Made by a program: the position numbers and the translations under genes. Positions 14,740 to 22,875 of a stretch of 64,000 nt of DNA are shown in pieces. The notes beneath the pieces were generated by a model that was not told the DNA's origin, did not search any database, and saw only the letters and a program-made list of their open reading frames with translations. How positions within the stretch are numbered: position 1 is the stretch's first letter; every line of letters starts with the position of its first letter. Origin of the DNA: Kineosporia succinea (GTDB taxonomy: Bacteria; Actinomycetota; Actinomycetes; Actinomycetales; Kineosporiaceae); the NCBI RefSeq assembly GCF_030811555.1, contig NZ_JAUSQZ010000001.1:6259241-6323240 (forward strand). The letters run 5' to 3'.

Positions 14740-16322
14740 AGCTCTTCTCGGGAATCGGCGGAACAGCCCCGGTGCAGGCCTCCGGCCCGGTTCCGCCCGG
14801 CCTGCTCGAGGCCTTCGACGCCTACGAAACCGCGCTGCTGACCAACGATGTCGCGGCCCTGGACGCGTTGTTCGCGCCCGGCCCGCACACCGTGCGCGGT
14901 GACGGCACCCATCTGCTCGTCGGGCACGACGCGATCGCCGGGTTCCGGTCCGGCCGCACGGTGATCCCGACGCGCCGGGTCACCGGGGTGCTGGTGCGGC
15001 CCGTCGGCGACGACGCCGCGCTGCTGATGGCCTCCACCCGAGCCCCGGCCGGTGGCGCCACCGGCCTGCAGACACAGATGTGGCAACGCGTCGAGGGCGT
15101 CTGGAAGGTCGGTGCCGCGCACGTCAGCCTGCCCGCCAGACCCGCCCCGGCCGTGGACGAGTCGATCTGGCGGGTGGTCGGCACGCCCATGGTGGACGCG
15201 TCGGGCCGGGGCCCGCTCGACGGCGCCACGGTCGCGGTCAAGGACCTCTTCGCGGTCGCCGGGCAGAAGACCGGCGCCGGCAACCCGGCCTGGCTGGCAG
15301 GGCAGGAACCGAACGTCGCGTCCGCCCCGGCGGTCGGTGCCCTGCTGGGGGCCGGGGCCGTGATCACCGGGATCGCCCGCACCGACGAGTTCGCCTACAG
15401 CCTCGCCGGGCAGAACGCCCACTACGGCACCCCACCGAATCCGGCCGTGCCGCAGGGCATCAGCGGTGGTTCCACCAGCGGCCCGGCCTCGGCGGTGGCG
15501 CTGCGCCAGGTCGACATCGGCCTGGGCACCGACACCGCCGGCTCGATCCGGGTCCCCGCGTCGTACCAGGGACTCGTCGGTCTGCGCACCACGCACGGCG
15601 CCGTCAGCGCCGAGGGTGTGCTGCCGCTGGCGCCCTCCTTCGACACCGTGGGCTGGCTGACCCGCGACGCCGCCACCGCGCTGCGCGTGGCCGAGGTCCT
15701 GCTCCCGGCCGCGACCGCCACGAGCGCCACGCGAACGCTGGCGCTGCCCACGGTCGACGCCCTGGCCACCCCGGACGTGGCCCGTGCGCTGCAGACCGAG
15801 CGTGAGCGCCTCGTCGCCGAGGGACTCCTGCCCCCGCTCGAGCAGGCCGACCTGACCACGGAGGTGCTGGAGGAGTGGTTCACCGCGTTCCGCACCCTCC
15901 AGGCCCACGAGGCGTGGGCGGCCAACGGCGACTGGATCACCGCCCACCCGGGCACCCTGGGTGCCGACGTGGCCGCCCGCTTCACCGCCGCGTCCACCAT
16001 CACCGACGACCAGGCCGCCGAGGCCCGCGCGGTGGTGGGCCTGGCCCGCACCGTGCTGGCCGACCTGCTGGAGGGTGCCGTGCTCGTGCTGCCCAGCAGT
16101 GCCGGGGGAGCCCCCGCCCGGGACGCCGGACCCGACCAGGTCGAGGCCGAACGGGCCGGCACCCTGCGCATGACCTGCCTGGCCGGGCTCGCCGGAGCGC
16201 CCGCGCTGTCGCTGCCCCGGCTGCGCACGGCCGACGGCCGCCCGGCTGGCCTGTGCCTGCTCGGGGCACCCGGCAGCGACCGTGACCTGTTGCAGCTGGC
16301 CATCTCTGGAGGACTGGCGTGA
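14736..16322 (+). CDS. AtzH-like domain fused to amidase-signature hydrolase
   Basis: A 528-residue fusion. Residues about 25-140 resemble AtzH (SnoaL-like fold: AFDAYETALLTNDVAALDAL, HTVRGDGTHLLVGHDAI, TQMWQRVEGVWKVGAAHVSL). Residues about 150-525 are an amidase-signature enzyme with Lys169 (VAVKDLF), the GGSTSGPAS loop (Ser246/248) and Ser270 (GTDTAGSIRVPAS) forming the Ser-cisSer-Lys triad. AtzH and its amidase relatives act on carboxyurea and biuret-type compounds in cyanuric acid degradation. The fusion suggests a substrate with adjacent amide or carboxy-urea groups. Its GTG overlaps the FmdA stop; the next gene also overlaps. Confidence 0.88.
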   Translation: MKLFSGIGGTAPVQASGPVPPGLLEAFDAYETALLTNDVAALDALFAPGPHTVRGDGTHLLVGHDAIAGFRSGRTVIPTRRVTGVLVRPVGDDAALLMASTRAPAGGATGLQTQMWQRVEGVWKVGAAHVSLPARPAPAVDESIWRVVGTPMVDASGRGPLDGATVAVKDLFAVAGQKTGAGNPAWLAGQEPNVASAPAVGALLGAGAVITGIARTDEFAYSLAGQNAHYGTPPNPAVPQGISGGSTSGPASAVALRQVDIGLGTDTAGSIRVPASYQGLVGLRTTHGAVSAEGVLPLAPSFDTVGWLTRDAATALRVAEVLLPAATATSATRTLALPTVDALATPDVARALQTERERLVAEGLLPPLEQADLTTEVLEEWFTAFRTLQAHEAWAANGDWITAHPGTLGADVAARFTAASTITDDQAAEARAVVGLARTVLADLLEGAVLVLPSSAGGAPARDAGPDQVEAERAGTLRMTCLAGLAGAPALSLPRLRTADGRPAGLCLLGAPGSDRDLLQLAISGGLA

Positions 16323-17077
16323 CCACCGTACCGCGCAACCGATGGACCTTCGAGGACGGCCGGGTGGATCTGCGCCGCGACACCCCGCCACCGCGTCCGC
16401 TCGAGGTGGCCGCCCGGCCGGCCCCGCTGACCGCCGACCTGACCCGCAGCGCCCTCGTCGTCGTCGACATGCAGAACGACTTCTGCACCCCCGGCGGCTG
16501 GCTCGACGGTATCGGCGTCGACGTCAGCCCGCTGGCCCAGGCGGTCACCGCCCTGCAGCAGCTGGTTCCGGCCGCCCGCGCCGCGGGAATGCCCGTGGTC
16601 TGGGTGAACTGGGGCAACCGGCTCGACCGGGCCAACCTCCCGCCCGGGGTCGCGCACGTCTACGACCCGCAGGGTCTGGGCGTCGGCATCGGATCCGAGA
16701 TGCCCAACGGCTCGCGGGTTCTCACCCGCGACAGCTGGGGCGCGGCCCTCGTCGACGGGCTGGTCCGGGAACCCGGTGACATCGACGTGGACAAGTACCG
16801 GATGAGCGGTTTCTGGGACACGCCGCTGGAGTCGATCCTGCGGAACCTGCGCGTGGACACGCTCTTCCTGGCCGGCGTCAACTCCGACCAGTGCGTGTAC
16901 GCCACCCTGATCGACGCCGCCTGCATCGGATACGACGTGGTGCTGGTCGACGGCGCCAGCGCCACCACCTCCCCGGCGTTCTGCCACGACGCCACGCTCT
17001 ACAACACCCGCCAGTGCTTCGGTTTCTCCGTCGAATCCGCAGATCTGGTATCCGCTCTCGCCAAGGAGACCCGATGA
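16319..17077 (+). CDS. Isochorismatase-fold cysteine hydrolase (biuret/ureidoacrylate-hydrolase-like)
   Basis: A 252-residue isochorismatase-family amidohydrolase with all three catalytic residues visible: Asp in ALVVVDMQNDFCTPGGW, Lys in DVDKYRMSGF and Cys in FLAGVNSDQCVYAT. The N-terminal 40 residues form an extension seen in biuret, ureidoacrylate and N-carbamoyl hydrolases. Such enzymes attack ureido or amide bonds to release ammonium and carbon dioxide. Coupled by GTGA overlap to the AtzH-amidase gene and by ATGA overlap to the cupin gene. The exact substrate cannot be read from sequence. Confidence 0.9.
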   Translation: MTTVPRNRWTFEDGRVDLRRDTPPPRPLEVAARPAPLTADLTRSALVVVDMQNDFCTPGGWLDGIGVDVSPLAQAVTALQQLVPAARAAGMPVVWVNWGNRLDRANLPPGVAHVYDPQGLGVGIGSEMPNGSRVLTRDSWGAALVDGLVREPGDIDVDKYRMSGFWDTPLESILRNLRVDTLFLAGVNSDQCVYATLIDAACIGYDVVLVDGASATTSPAFCHDATLYNTRQCFGFSVESADLVSALAKETR

Positions 17078-17520
17078 CCACCCCTGCCCCGATCCTGCGT
17101 CACCTCGAGGACGTCGTCCCCCAGCTGATCTCCCCGCAGGACACGGTCAAGCTGGCGCTCCTGGCCGGCCCGGCGGACGGGTCGCCCACGAGCGTGTTCT
17201 TCGAGGTCTGGGAGCCGGGCGGCGCGCAGCCGGTCAACGCCCACGAGGAGTCCACCGAGATCTTCGTGGTGCTGTCCGGCACCGGCCGGGCCCACAGCGA
17301 CGAGCACGTGGTCGATCTCAAGGCCGGTGACGTGCTGGTGCTGCACCCGGAGTCGAACCACCGCATCTTCAACACCTCCGAGACCGACCGCCTCTACGCC
17401 GTGACCATCATGTGCAACGACGACGGCGCCATGCCGGGCGGTTTCGCCGAGCTGGTCGCCGGGGGCACGCCCACGGTGTGGGACGGTACCGACCACGCCG
17501 TGCTGGCGGGCGGCGCGTGA
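17074..17520 (+). CDS. Cupin-domain protein of the amide operon
   Basis: A 148-residue single cupin: NAHEESTEIFVVLSGTGRAH carries His/Glu/Glu of metal motif 1 and KAGDVLVLHPESNHRIFN the second-motif His. The HxxE spacing is somewhat different from the common HxHxxxxE form because the first His is replaced by Asn (VNAHEES), so the metal site may be reduced. It is translationally coupled on both sides (ATGA upstream, GTGA downstream), which argues for a real pathway role such as isomerisation or substrate binding; the reaction is unknown. Confidence 0.8.
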   Translation: MTTPAPILRHLEDVVPQLISPQDTVKLALLAGPADGSPTSVFFEVWEPGGAQPVNAHEESTEIFVVLSGTGRAHSDEHVVDLKAGDVLVLHPESNHRIFNTSETDRLYAVTIMCNDDGAMPGGFAELVAGGTPTVWDGTDHAVLAGGA

Positions 17521-18284
17521 CCCAGCACCCCCAGTACCTCACCCGGCTGACCACCAACGGCATCGACGCGCTGGACAAGTCCCGCGCGGTCGTGGTCCAG
17601 CCGATCGGGGCGATCGAGCAGCACGGCCCCCACCTGCCCGTGATGACGGACGCGTTCGTCGCCGAGCAGGTGGCGGCCCGCGCCGCCACCCCCGACGTGT
17701 GGCTGCTGCCCCCGCTGAGCTACGGCAAGTCCAACGAGCACGTGGGCTGGGCCGGCACGATCAGCCTCGACGCCACCACGCTCTACGCCGTGTGCCGCGA
17801 CCTCGGCCGCTCGCTGGCCGCCTCCGGCTTCTCCCGCCTGGCGTTCGTCAACGGTCACGGCGGCAACCCCTCGCTGCTCGACGTGGCGGCCCGGGACATC
17901 CGCGTCGAGACCGGCCTCATGGTCTTCCCGGTCACCACCGGCCGCCTCGGCACCCCGGCCGGCCTGGATCTGCCGGACGCCGAGTTCTCCATCCACGGCG
18001 GCCACGTCGAGACCTCGATCATGCTGCACCTGGCGCCCGACACGGTGCACATGGACCTCGCCGAGCCCGGCGGCGCGCACCTGCCCGACCTCTTCCCGGG
18101 CGAGCTCAGCCTGGAGGACGCCCTGCCCACCGCCTGGGTCACCGACGACCTGACCACGAACGGCGTCATCGGCGACCCGACGTCGGCCACGGCCGAGACC
18201 GGCGCCGCGATCGTCGGGCACTGGACCACGCGCCTGAGCGCCGCCTACGAGCAGATGGCCACGTTCGCCTTCCGCACCGCCTGA
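17517..18284 (+). CDS. Creatininase-family metallohydrolase
   Basis: A 255-residue creatinine amidohydrolase-fold protein. Metal ligands appear in QPIGAIEQHGPHLPVMTD (Glu, His, Asp) and FVNGHGGNPSLLD (His), and the closing Glu is in SIHGGHVETSIML. The family opens cyclic amides or cleaves formamides (creatinine, 3-dehydro-scyllo-inosose relatives, FAPy deformylase, mycofactocin peptide). GTG overlaps the cupin stop. As the last gene of an amide/urea operon, ring opening of a cyclic ureide or removal of a formyl group is the most natural inference. Confidence 0.88.
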   Translation: MTQHPQYLTRLTTNGIDALDKSRAVVVQPIGAIEQHGPHLPVMTDAFVAEQVAARAATPDVWLLPPLSYGKSNEHVGWAGTISLDATTLYAVCRDLGRSLAASGFSRLAFVNGHGGNPSLLDVAARDIRVETGLMVFPVTTGRLGTPAGLDLPDAEFSIHGGHVETSIMLHLAPDTVHMDLAEPGGAHLPDLFPGELSLEDALPTAWVTDDLTTNGVIGDPTSATAETGAAIVGHWTTRLSAAYEQMATFAFRTA

Positions 18285-18361
18285 GCCCCGAGCCCCGCGA
18301 GCCCAGGCCGGGCAGCCCGACGACCAGGATCGTCAGCACGCCGCGTCGTGCTCCGACCACG

Positions 18362-18398
18362 CCGGAGGGAGAGGTCGGATTCTGACCTCTCCCTCCGG
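18362..18398. terminator. Bidirectional hairpin between convergent operons
   Basis: Perfect 15-bp stem (18362-18376 with 18384-18398) and a 7-nt loop, lying between the creatininase and phosphotriesterase-family genes, which converge. There is no clear T-run on either side, as is common in high-GC actinomycetes. Confidence 0.7.
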
Positions 18399-18403
18399 GG
18401 CTC

Positions 18404-19441
18404 TCAACCGGCCAGGGCCCGGCGCGGGTTGGTCACCCGCAGCGTGGTGATGTCGGCGTCGGTCAGGCCCAGGGCGAGCAACTGAGGGACGACGGTGTTG
18501 CCGATGTGGGTCAGTCCCCAGCCGCCGTGACGGGTGAACTGCGGCTTCATCGCGATGTCGTGACTGATCAGGGTCTGCTCCAGGAACCCGGCCGCGGCCA
18601 GCTCGAGGAGCATGTCGATGCGGTGGTGGTCGAACGCCCGGCGCGGGTAGGTGCCGTCGGGGCGGCGGGCGCTGACGGACCACTGCTCCATGCCGAACGT
18701 GTCCAGCTCCACCCACGCACCGCGCCGCGCGACCTCGAGCGCGAACCCGGACTCCGGGCGCTCGTCGCAGTGGCTCACGATCACCTTGCCCGGATCCACC
18801 CCGGCGTCCAGCAGCAGGTCGACGGCTTCCAGGCCCGCCATCTCGTCGGGAAAGATGGTGCGGTGCACGTTGATCGCGACGCCGGTCTCGAGCTGGGCCA
18901 GGGCGGCGCCGCGCAGCACCTTGCGCTCGGCGTCGGTGACCGGGTTGCCACTGCCGATCTCGCCGATGATGCCCGCCCGGATCCCGGTCGTGCCGACCCC
19001 GACGCGCAGCTCGTCGAGCAGCACGTCGCGAATCATCTCGGGCGAGGCGTACCGCACGTAGGGGGAGTGGGCCGGCTCCACGTACTCGCCGCAGCCCATC
19101 ACGATGTTCACGCCGCTCATCCGCGACAGCGCCGCCAGGGCCACGTGGTCGCGCCCGAAACCGGGGATGCCCAGATCGACCACGGTGCCCCCGCCCAGAG
19201 CGAGCAGCTCCTCCAGCGCCACCTCGAAGTCCAGCTGCTGCATGGCCGAACGGTACGAGAACGGCTGCGTCTGGACCTTTCCCCGCATCGATACCGAGTA
19301 CGGCCGCGTGTACTCGGCCAGGTCCTCGTCGCGGGAAGGCACGATCCACTGCGCGTTCGCGTTCGCGATCAGGTGCTCGTGCGGGAGGACGACCCCCAGA
19401 CCGGACGCGGGAACCTCACCGAGGACGGTGGTCACGTTCAC
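18404..19441 (-). CDS. Phosphotriesterase-family metallohydrolase
   Basis: A 345-residue TIM-barrel hydrolase of the phosphotriesterase-homology family. The first metal motif is VVLPHEHLIAN (HxH), later ligands are the His of VAINVHRTIF, the His of VIVSHCDERPES and the Asp of LISHDIAMKPQF. The usual carboxylated-lysine position (around IRAGIIGEIGSG) is occupied by Glu, as in the lactonase/PHP-like subset that bridges the metals with Glu. Family members are lactonases, amidases or esterases; native substrate here unknown. The ATG overlaps the MTHFR-like stop, so it is the last gene of the amidohydrolase / MTHFR-like / PTE operon. Confidence 0.88.
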   Translation of the reverse strand: MNVTTVLGEVPASGLGVVLPHEHLIANANAQWIVPSRDEDLAEYTRPYSVSMRGKVQTQPFSYRSAMQQLDFEVALEELLALGGGTVVDLGIPGFGRDHVALAALSRMSGVNIVMGCGEYVEPAHSPYVRYASPEMIRDVLLDELRVGVGTTGIRAGIIGEIGSGNPVTDAERKVLRGAALAQLETGVAINVHRTIFPDEMAGLEAVDLLLDAGVDPGKVIVSHCDERPESGFALEVARRGAWVELDTFGMEQWSVSARRPDGTYPRRAFDHHRIDMLLELAAAGFLEQTLISHDIAMKPQFTRHGGWGLTHIGNTVVPQLLALGLTDADITTLRVTNPRRALAG

Positions 19442-20574
19442 GCCGGGACCCCCGCCAGCTTGCGGACCTCGGCGATCAGGTCACGCTGCTCGGTCGAGGC
19501 GGCCAGCGCGTTCTGCCGCCCGGTGACCGGCGCGATCAGGCAGCCGGCCACCCCCTCGGCCGCGTTCAGCTCCGCGACGAGCTCGGCCGCGATCAGGATG
19601 CCCTCCTGCTGCGGGTCCTTCGCCTGCTTCAGCCGCTTCAGCAGGGCCTCCGGGATCGAGAAACCCCGCAGCCCGGCGTTGACCGCCCGGGCCACCGGCT
19701 CGTTCGGCAGCACCGCGACGCCACCCAGCAGCCAGAAGGGCTTCTCGTCGGCCCGCAGCGCGTTCACCCCGGCCAGGAAGCTCTTCCAGCGCTCGGCGTC
19801 GAAGATGTGCTGGCTGATCACGAAGTCGGCGCCGAGCCGGACCTTGCGCAGCACGTGCCAGGGCCGCTCGTCGTAGGGCGGGGCGAACGGTGCGGCGGTG
19901 GCGCCGAGCAGGTACTCCGGCCTGACCTCGACCTCGCGGCCGTTGTCGTACCGGCCCTGTGAGCGCAGCTTGTCGGCCATCGCCAGCAGCCGGGGCGAGT
20001 CCAGGTCGAACACCGGCTTGGCGTCACGGCTGTCGCCCACGCGCACGTGGTTCCCGGTGACACACAGCACGTTGCGCACGCCGAGGCTGGAGACGCCCAG
20101 CAGGTCTCCCTGCAGGGCCATGCGGTTGCGGTCGCGGCAGCCGAAGGTCGTCATCACCTCGATACCGGCCAGGGCCAGGTGCGCCGAGACCGCGACATTG
20201 CCCATGTGCACGTTGGCGCCGGAATGGTCGGTCACCGAGACCACGTCGGCCACCGCGGCGATGTCCCGGGCCGCGGCCACCGTGCCGGAGGCGTCGGCCG
20301 AGTCGGCGCCGTTGATCTCCGCGATCACGGTGAACCGGCCGGACATCAGCGCGGAGTGCAGCCCGCTGAGCGGGGTTCCGGGCACCAGGGGAGCGGGCAT
20401 CGAGGCCAGCAGGTCACGTTCGCTGACGATCACCCGCTCACGCACGGGCTCGGTGAGCAGCGCGCAGATCATCGAGGAGTCGATCTCGCAGCGCAGGTCC
20501 TCGGTCACGCCGCCGCACGGCCCCACGGTCATGTTCTTGGGGCAGACGGCCACGGGCAGGGTGGTGTCGGTCAT
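19438..20574 (-). CDS. Methylenetetrahydrofolate reductase-like protein with N-terminal Cys-rich module
   Basis: A 378-residue protein. Residues 1-40 have a Cys-rich module (CPKNMTVGPCGG, further Cys29 and Cys37) like the MTHFR_C accessory domain; residues about 75-370 are an MTHFR-type FAD barrel (FTVIAEINGADSADASGTV, VVSVTDHSGANVHMGNVAVS, GVRNVLCVTGNHVRVGDS, GADFVISQHIFDAERW). It lacks the length and order of housekeeping MetF. In this operon it may reduce or accept a one-carbon unit released from the substrate onto tetrahydrofolate. SD GGAG-like near the start, 39 bp after the ATZ/TRZ gene. Confidence 0.85.
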   Translation of the reverse strand: MTDTTLPVAVCPKNMTVGPCGGVTEDLRCEIDSSMICALLTEPVRERVIVSERDLLASMPAPLVPGTPLSGLHSALMSGRFTVIAEINGADSADASGTVAAARDIAAVADVVSVTDHSGANVHMGNVAVSAHLALAGIEVMTTFGCRDRNRMALQGDLLGVSSLGVRNVLCVTGNHVRVGDSRDAKPVFDLDSPRLLAMADKLRSQGRYDNGREVEVRPEYLLGATAAPFAPPYDERPWHVLRKVRLGADFVISQHIFDAERWKSFLAGVNALRADEKPFWLLGGVAVLPNEPVARAVNAGLRGFSIPEALLKRLKQAKDPQQEGILIAAELVAELNAAEGVAGCLIAPVTGRQNALAASTEQRDLIAEVRKLAGVPA

Positions 20575-20613
20575 GGAAGAGTCTCTCCGGGTGCTGGTTC
20601 GGAAGAAGGGACG

Positions 20614-21939
20614 TCAGGCCAGGTCGTGGACGCGCCGACGGCACTCGTCGGCCAGGGGATGGGTGGAGCGGGACCCGTGCGCGACGGCCCGGCCGCCCAC
20701 GTACACCGAGCGCAGGTTGCGCAGGCTCATCGACAGCACGTAGGAGGCGAGCGGGTCGCGCACCGGCCCGACGTCGGGGTCGCGCGGGTCGACGACGACG
20801 AAGTCGGCGTACTTGCCCACGTCGAGACTGCCCACCCGGTCGCCGATCCCGAGCACGTCGGCCGCCTGCTGGGTGGCCATGGCGAACACGTCGGCGGGGG
20901 TGAGGGACGTCGGGTCCTGCCGGTGGGCGCGGGTGCCGAACAACCCGAAACGCATGGCCTGCCAGGGGTCCGACAGGTCGGTGCAGGCCTGGTCGTCGAT
21001 GCCGATCCCGACCCGCACCCCGGCCGCCCTCAGGCCGGTGACGTCCGCGAAACCCGACCCGAGGCGTCCGTTCGCCACCGGCTGCCACGAGACCGCCGAG
21101 CCTGAATCGGCCACCGCGGCCACGATCTCGGGGGTGGTCTGCACGAAGTGCCCGAAGATCATCGAGGGGCCGAGCGCCCCGGCGTCGGCGTACCAGGCGA
21201 ACTTCGAGCGCTGCAGCTCCACGTGCTCGGGGGTCTCCAGGAAGTGCGCCTGATTGAGGACGTGGTGGTCGCCCATCGCACGCACCTCCAGTTCGGCGGT
21301 GGCCGGGTCGTCGGCCCACTGCACCGCGCCGTACACCGCGGCGTCGAGGGCGAGGGACCGGTCCTGCGCCCTCAGGTGCTCGACGGTGGCCGTCCAGTTC
21401 TCGAGGGACTCCCCGGCGGAACCGCTCTCGGACTCCAGCTGGATCGCCGTGACGGTGCGCAGCCCGCTGGCCACCTTGGCGTCGATCTGGGCGGTGCCGA
21501 ACTCGAACGGCCGCAGCGGCGGGAGCTCCTGACGGCGTCCGTCGACCATCGCGGCCCAGGGCCGGCGGGGGTCGTTGAAGTCGAACAGCGTGGTGACGCC
21601 GTTGGCCAGCACGTCGAGCGCGCCGTGCAGGGTGTGCCAGTAGATCTGCTCGGGTGTGCAGCCGGCCGTCGGCGCGTACATCGCACTGGCCCAGCCGTAC
21701 AGGTACTCGCTCGCGCCCAGGCCCCGTGAGGCGCTGGTGAACAGGTGGCTGTGCGTCGAGACGAAACCGGGTGCCACGAAGGCACCTGCGGCGTCGATGA
21801 TCTCCGCGCCGTCGAGCACCGGGGCCGTGCCGGCGCCCAGCGCCGTGATCCGGCCCTGGCTCACGTGCATCCAGCCGTGAGGCACCAGCGTGGTGCTGTC
21901 GCGGATCAGGTGGGCGTTGACGATCAGAACGTCGCGCAT
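20614..21939 (-). CDS. ATZ/TRZ-type amidohydrolase (N-heterocycle deaminase or chlorohydrolase-like)
   Basis: A 441-residue amidohydrolase of the cytosine deaminase/ATZ/TRZ group. The metal motif is FVAPGFVSTHSHLFTSA (HxH), followed by NQAHFLETPEH (third His with the catalytic Glu), IFGHFVQTTPE and the metal Asp of VRVGIGIDDQACTD; the C-terminal beta-sandwich ends DVGKYADFVVVDPRD. Members hydrolyse amino, chloro or methoxy groups from s-triazines, purines and pyrimidines, or guanidino compounds. First gene of its operon and divergent from a GntR regulator with which it shares an operator. Confidence 0.88.
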   Translation of the reverse strand: MRDVLIVNAHLIRDSTTLVPHGWMHVSQGRITALGAGTAPVLDGAEIIDAAGAFVAPGFVSTHSHLFTSASRGLGASEYLYGWASAMYAPTAGCTPEQIYWHTLHGALDVLANGVTTLFDFNDPRRPWAAMVDGRRQELPPLRPFEFGTAQIDAKVASGLRTVTAIQLESESGSAGESLENWTATVEHLRAQDRSLALDAAVYGAVQWADDPATAELEVRAMGDHHVLNQAHFLETPEHVELQRSKFAWYADAGALGPSMIFGHFVQTTPEIVAAVADSGSAVSWQPVANGRLGSGFADVTGLRAAGVRVGIGIDDQACTDLSDPWQAMRFGLFGTRAHRQDPTSLTPADVFAMATQQAADVLGIGDRVGSLDVGKYADFVVVDPRDPDVGPVRDPLASYVLSMSLRNLRSVYVGGRAVAHGSRSTHPLADECRRRVHDLA

Positions 21940-21976
21940 CGATTCCCTTCCTTCCGGTGGGCGATTCGCTTCTCCG

Positions 21977-22147
21977 TCAAGGTAAGACCAGTTTGTAACT
22001 GAGAGATTTCGGCCAGAGCTGTCGGCGTTAAACGACTTTCCGCGATCCTGCCTGGTTGCCGGGGAGATGCCCGATATGGCCGAACCAGTGCTTTACCTAC
22101 GGGACACATCGTGCGAGTCATTGCGTTACTTGCCGGTCTTACCTTGA
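21977..22147. promoter_or_regulatory. Divergent control region with paired inverted GntR operators
   Basis: TCAAGGTAAGACC at 21977-21989 recurs as its exact reverse complement GGTCTTACCTTGA at 22135-22147. Each copy contains GGTnnnACC, the GTnnnAC core of HutC-type GntR sites. One copy lies next to the ATZ/TRZ start, the other next to the GntR start, so one regulator could control both operons, possibly by looping over 158 bp. A separate CAGTT-TGT-AACTG dyad follows the first copy. Confidence 0.7.
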
Positions 22148-22179
22148 TGCCACCGCCGGAAGCGACAGAAGGACAGGAC

Positions 22180-22875
22180 ATGACCGAGGTGACGAGCAGG
22201 CTGCGGGCCGTGTGGGCCGACGCCGCGCGTTCCCGCATGCCGCTGCCGCCGGAGAAGGACCTGGCCGTCCAGCTGGGGGTCAGCCGTCCCACGCTGCGAG
22301 AGGCCCTGGCCCGCATGGAGGCGCAGGGCCTGATCCGGCGCGACGCGCACCGGGGCACGTTCCCCAATGTCGTCGCGCTCGACCTGGGCCTGCGCATCGA
22401 CGAGAGCTTCGAGTTCTCGGCCGGTATCTCCGAGGCCGGGTTCGAGCCGTCGATCCAGCTCATCAGTTCCGGCTGGATCCGGATGGACGCGGAACTGGCC
22501 GGGCGGCACTCGCTTCCGGAGGGCACGGTCGCGTTCGAGATGACCAAACGCTGGTGCGCCGGCGGTACCCCGGTGATGTACGCGATCGACCACATCCCGA
22601 TGACCCGCGAGTCGGTGGCCCTGCCCGACGCCCGCACCTCGATCTTCCAGCTGGTGCGCGACCTGCGCGGCGAGACGGTCGAGTGGGAGTCGGCGCGGCT
22701 GCGAGCCCGCTCGGCCACCGCGCAGGACGGCGACATGCTGCTGGCCGAGGCCGGGAAACCCCTGATCCAGCTGGACATCACCGGCGTCTCGCGCAGCGGC
22801 GAGGTGCTGTACGTGGCGCAAGAGGTGCACCGCGACGACGTCATCCCGTACCACCTGGTGAGGAGCTCGCGATGA
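22180..22875 (+). CDS. GntR-family regulator, HutC/UTRA subfamily
   Basis: A 231-residue regulator with an N-terminal winged helix (RMPLPPEKDLAVQLGVSRPT, LREALARMEAQGLIRRDAHR) and a C-terminal UTRA ligand domain (FEPSIQLISSGWIRMDAEL, AFEMTKRWCAGGTPVMYAID, VLYVAQEVHRDDVIPYHLV). The ATG at 22180 follows AAGGACAGGA; upstream in-frame ATGs would extend the protein across the operator. UTRA domains bind substrates or intermediates of the operon they control. ATGA overlap with the PnrA-like gene suggests they work together. Confidence 0.88.
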   Translation: MTEVTSRLRAVWADAARSRMPLPPEKDLAVQLGVSRPTLREALARMEAQGLIRRDAHRGTFPNVVALDLGLRIDESFEFSAGISEAGFEPSIQLISSGWIRMDAELAGRHSLPEGTVAFEMTKRWCAGGTPVMYAIDHIPMTRESVALPDARTSIFQLVRDLRGETVEWESARLRARSATAQDGDMLLAEAGKPLIQLDITGVSRSGEVLYVAQEVHRDDVIPYHLVRSSR

